DNA of 64,000 nucleotides from assembly GCF_020184175.1 (NCBI RefSeq), contig NC_065531.1:58735213-58799212 (forward strand), written 5' to 3'. The first letter of the stretch is position 1; each line of letters begins with the position of its first letter. The notes under the pieces were generated by a model that was not told the origin of the DNA, made no database searches, and saw nothing but the letters and a program-made list of their open reading frames with translations. The position numbers and the translations under genes are program-made. Shown in pieces: positions 63,813-64,000 of the stretch. The stretch comes from Aphis gossypii (lineage: Eukaryota > Arthropoda > Insecta > Hemiptera > Aphididae).

Positions 63813-64000
63813 GTAATGCTATATTGTTATTGTTTTTATGTTATTACAGTGTAAAATTCACTTAGTTTTAACTGTATGCAGAGCATAATATTTATTATTA
63901 ATTCATTTTCATGTTAAATAATTTAAATTTAAAACAATAGTATAAAATTTAAATTCAAAGAGCTTAAAATAAATTATTGACGAATATGTGGTACAATGGT
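63813..64000. other. AT-rich DNA to window end
   Basis: No feature is seen. It would be intronic if the preceding exon is real. Confidence 0.5.

Noticed and set aside
1..64000. CRISPR arrays, bacterial operons, rRNA genes, telomeric TTAGG arrays
   Set aside because: None were seen. The composition and splice-type signals point to an insect nuclear genome.

Overview
This 64 kb window looks like a large non-coding stretch of an insect nuclear genome. It is most likely from an aphid or close hemipteran relative. That assignment is an inference from very high A+T content, abundant TA/TAATATTA-type low-complexity DNA, TTTATTTCAG-type splice acceptors, Tc1/mariner-like and hAT-like miniature elements, and a decayed LINE. 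I see no bacterial operon, rRNA, convincing tRNA, CRISPR array or intact conserved protein gene. No open frame could be assigned to a known protein family with confidence, apart from the decayed LINE tail. Most of the longer open frames lie in GC-richer patches or low-complexity DNA, and many have no ATG start.

Layout. 1-13.9 kb is an AT-rich desert holding a symmetric 151 bp MITE (1711), a hAT-like element (4564), a very clear hAT MITE with an 8 bp target duplication (8297), and two decayed open frames (2245 on +, 12969 to 12538 on -). At 13.95-14.94 kb is the strongest gene-start candidate: a GC-rich island with a TATA box, an initiator-like site 28 bases downstream and a good splice donor (CCG|GTAAGA) about 320 bases later. 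At the other end of the window, 63756-63812 has the shape of a 57-base internal exon. Together they suggest that much of the window is one plus-strand intron of about 49 kb, but this is a hypothesis.

Between them, AT-rich deserts alternate with GC-richer, CpG-rich islands at about 22-23.3, 24.1-24.7, 32.9-34.3, 36.0-36.8, 45.0-45.7, 46.5-47.7, 50.5-51.7, 59.3-59.8 and 61.8-62.6 kb. These may be promoters or enhancers, and a few contain orphan ATG-started frames of 87-110 codons. Transposon relics include three members of one TA-flanked CAGAGTGATT family (25277, 58721, 62792), a 230 bp inverted-repeat element (26801), a weaker Tc1-like one (43363) and the frameshifted 3' end of a Jockey-like LINE (52748). 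Microsatellites and perfect hairpins are scattered throughout. The likely content is therefore regulatory DNA plus decayed mobile elements rather than cooperating protein genes.
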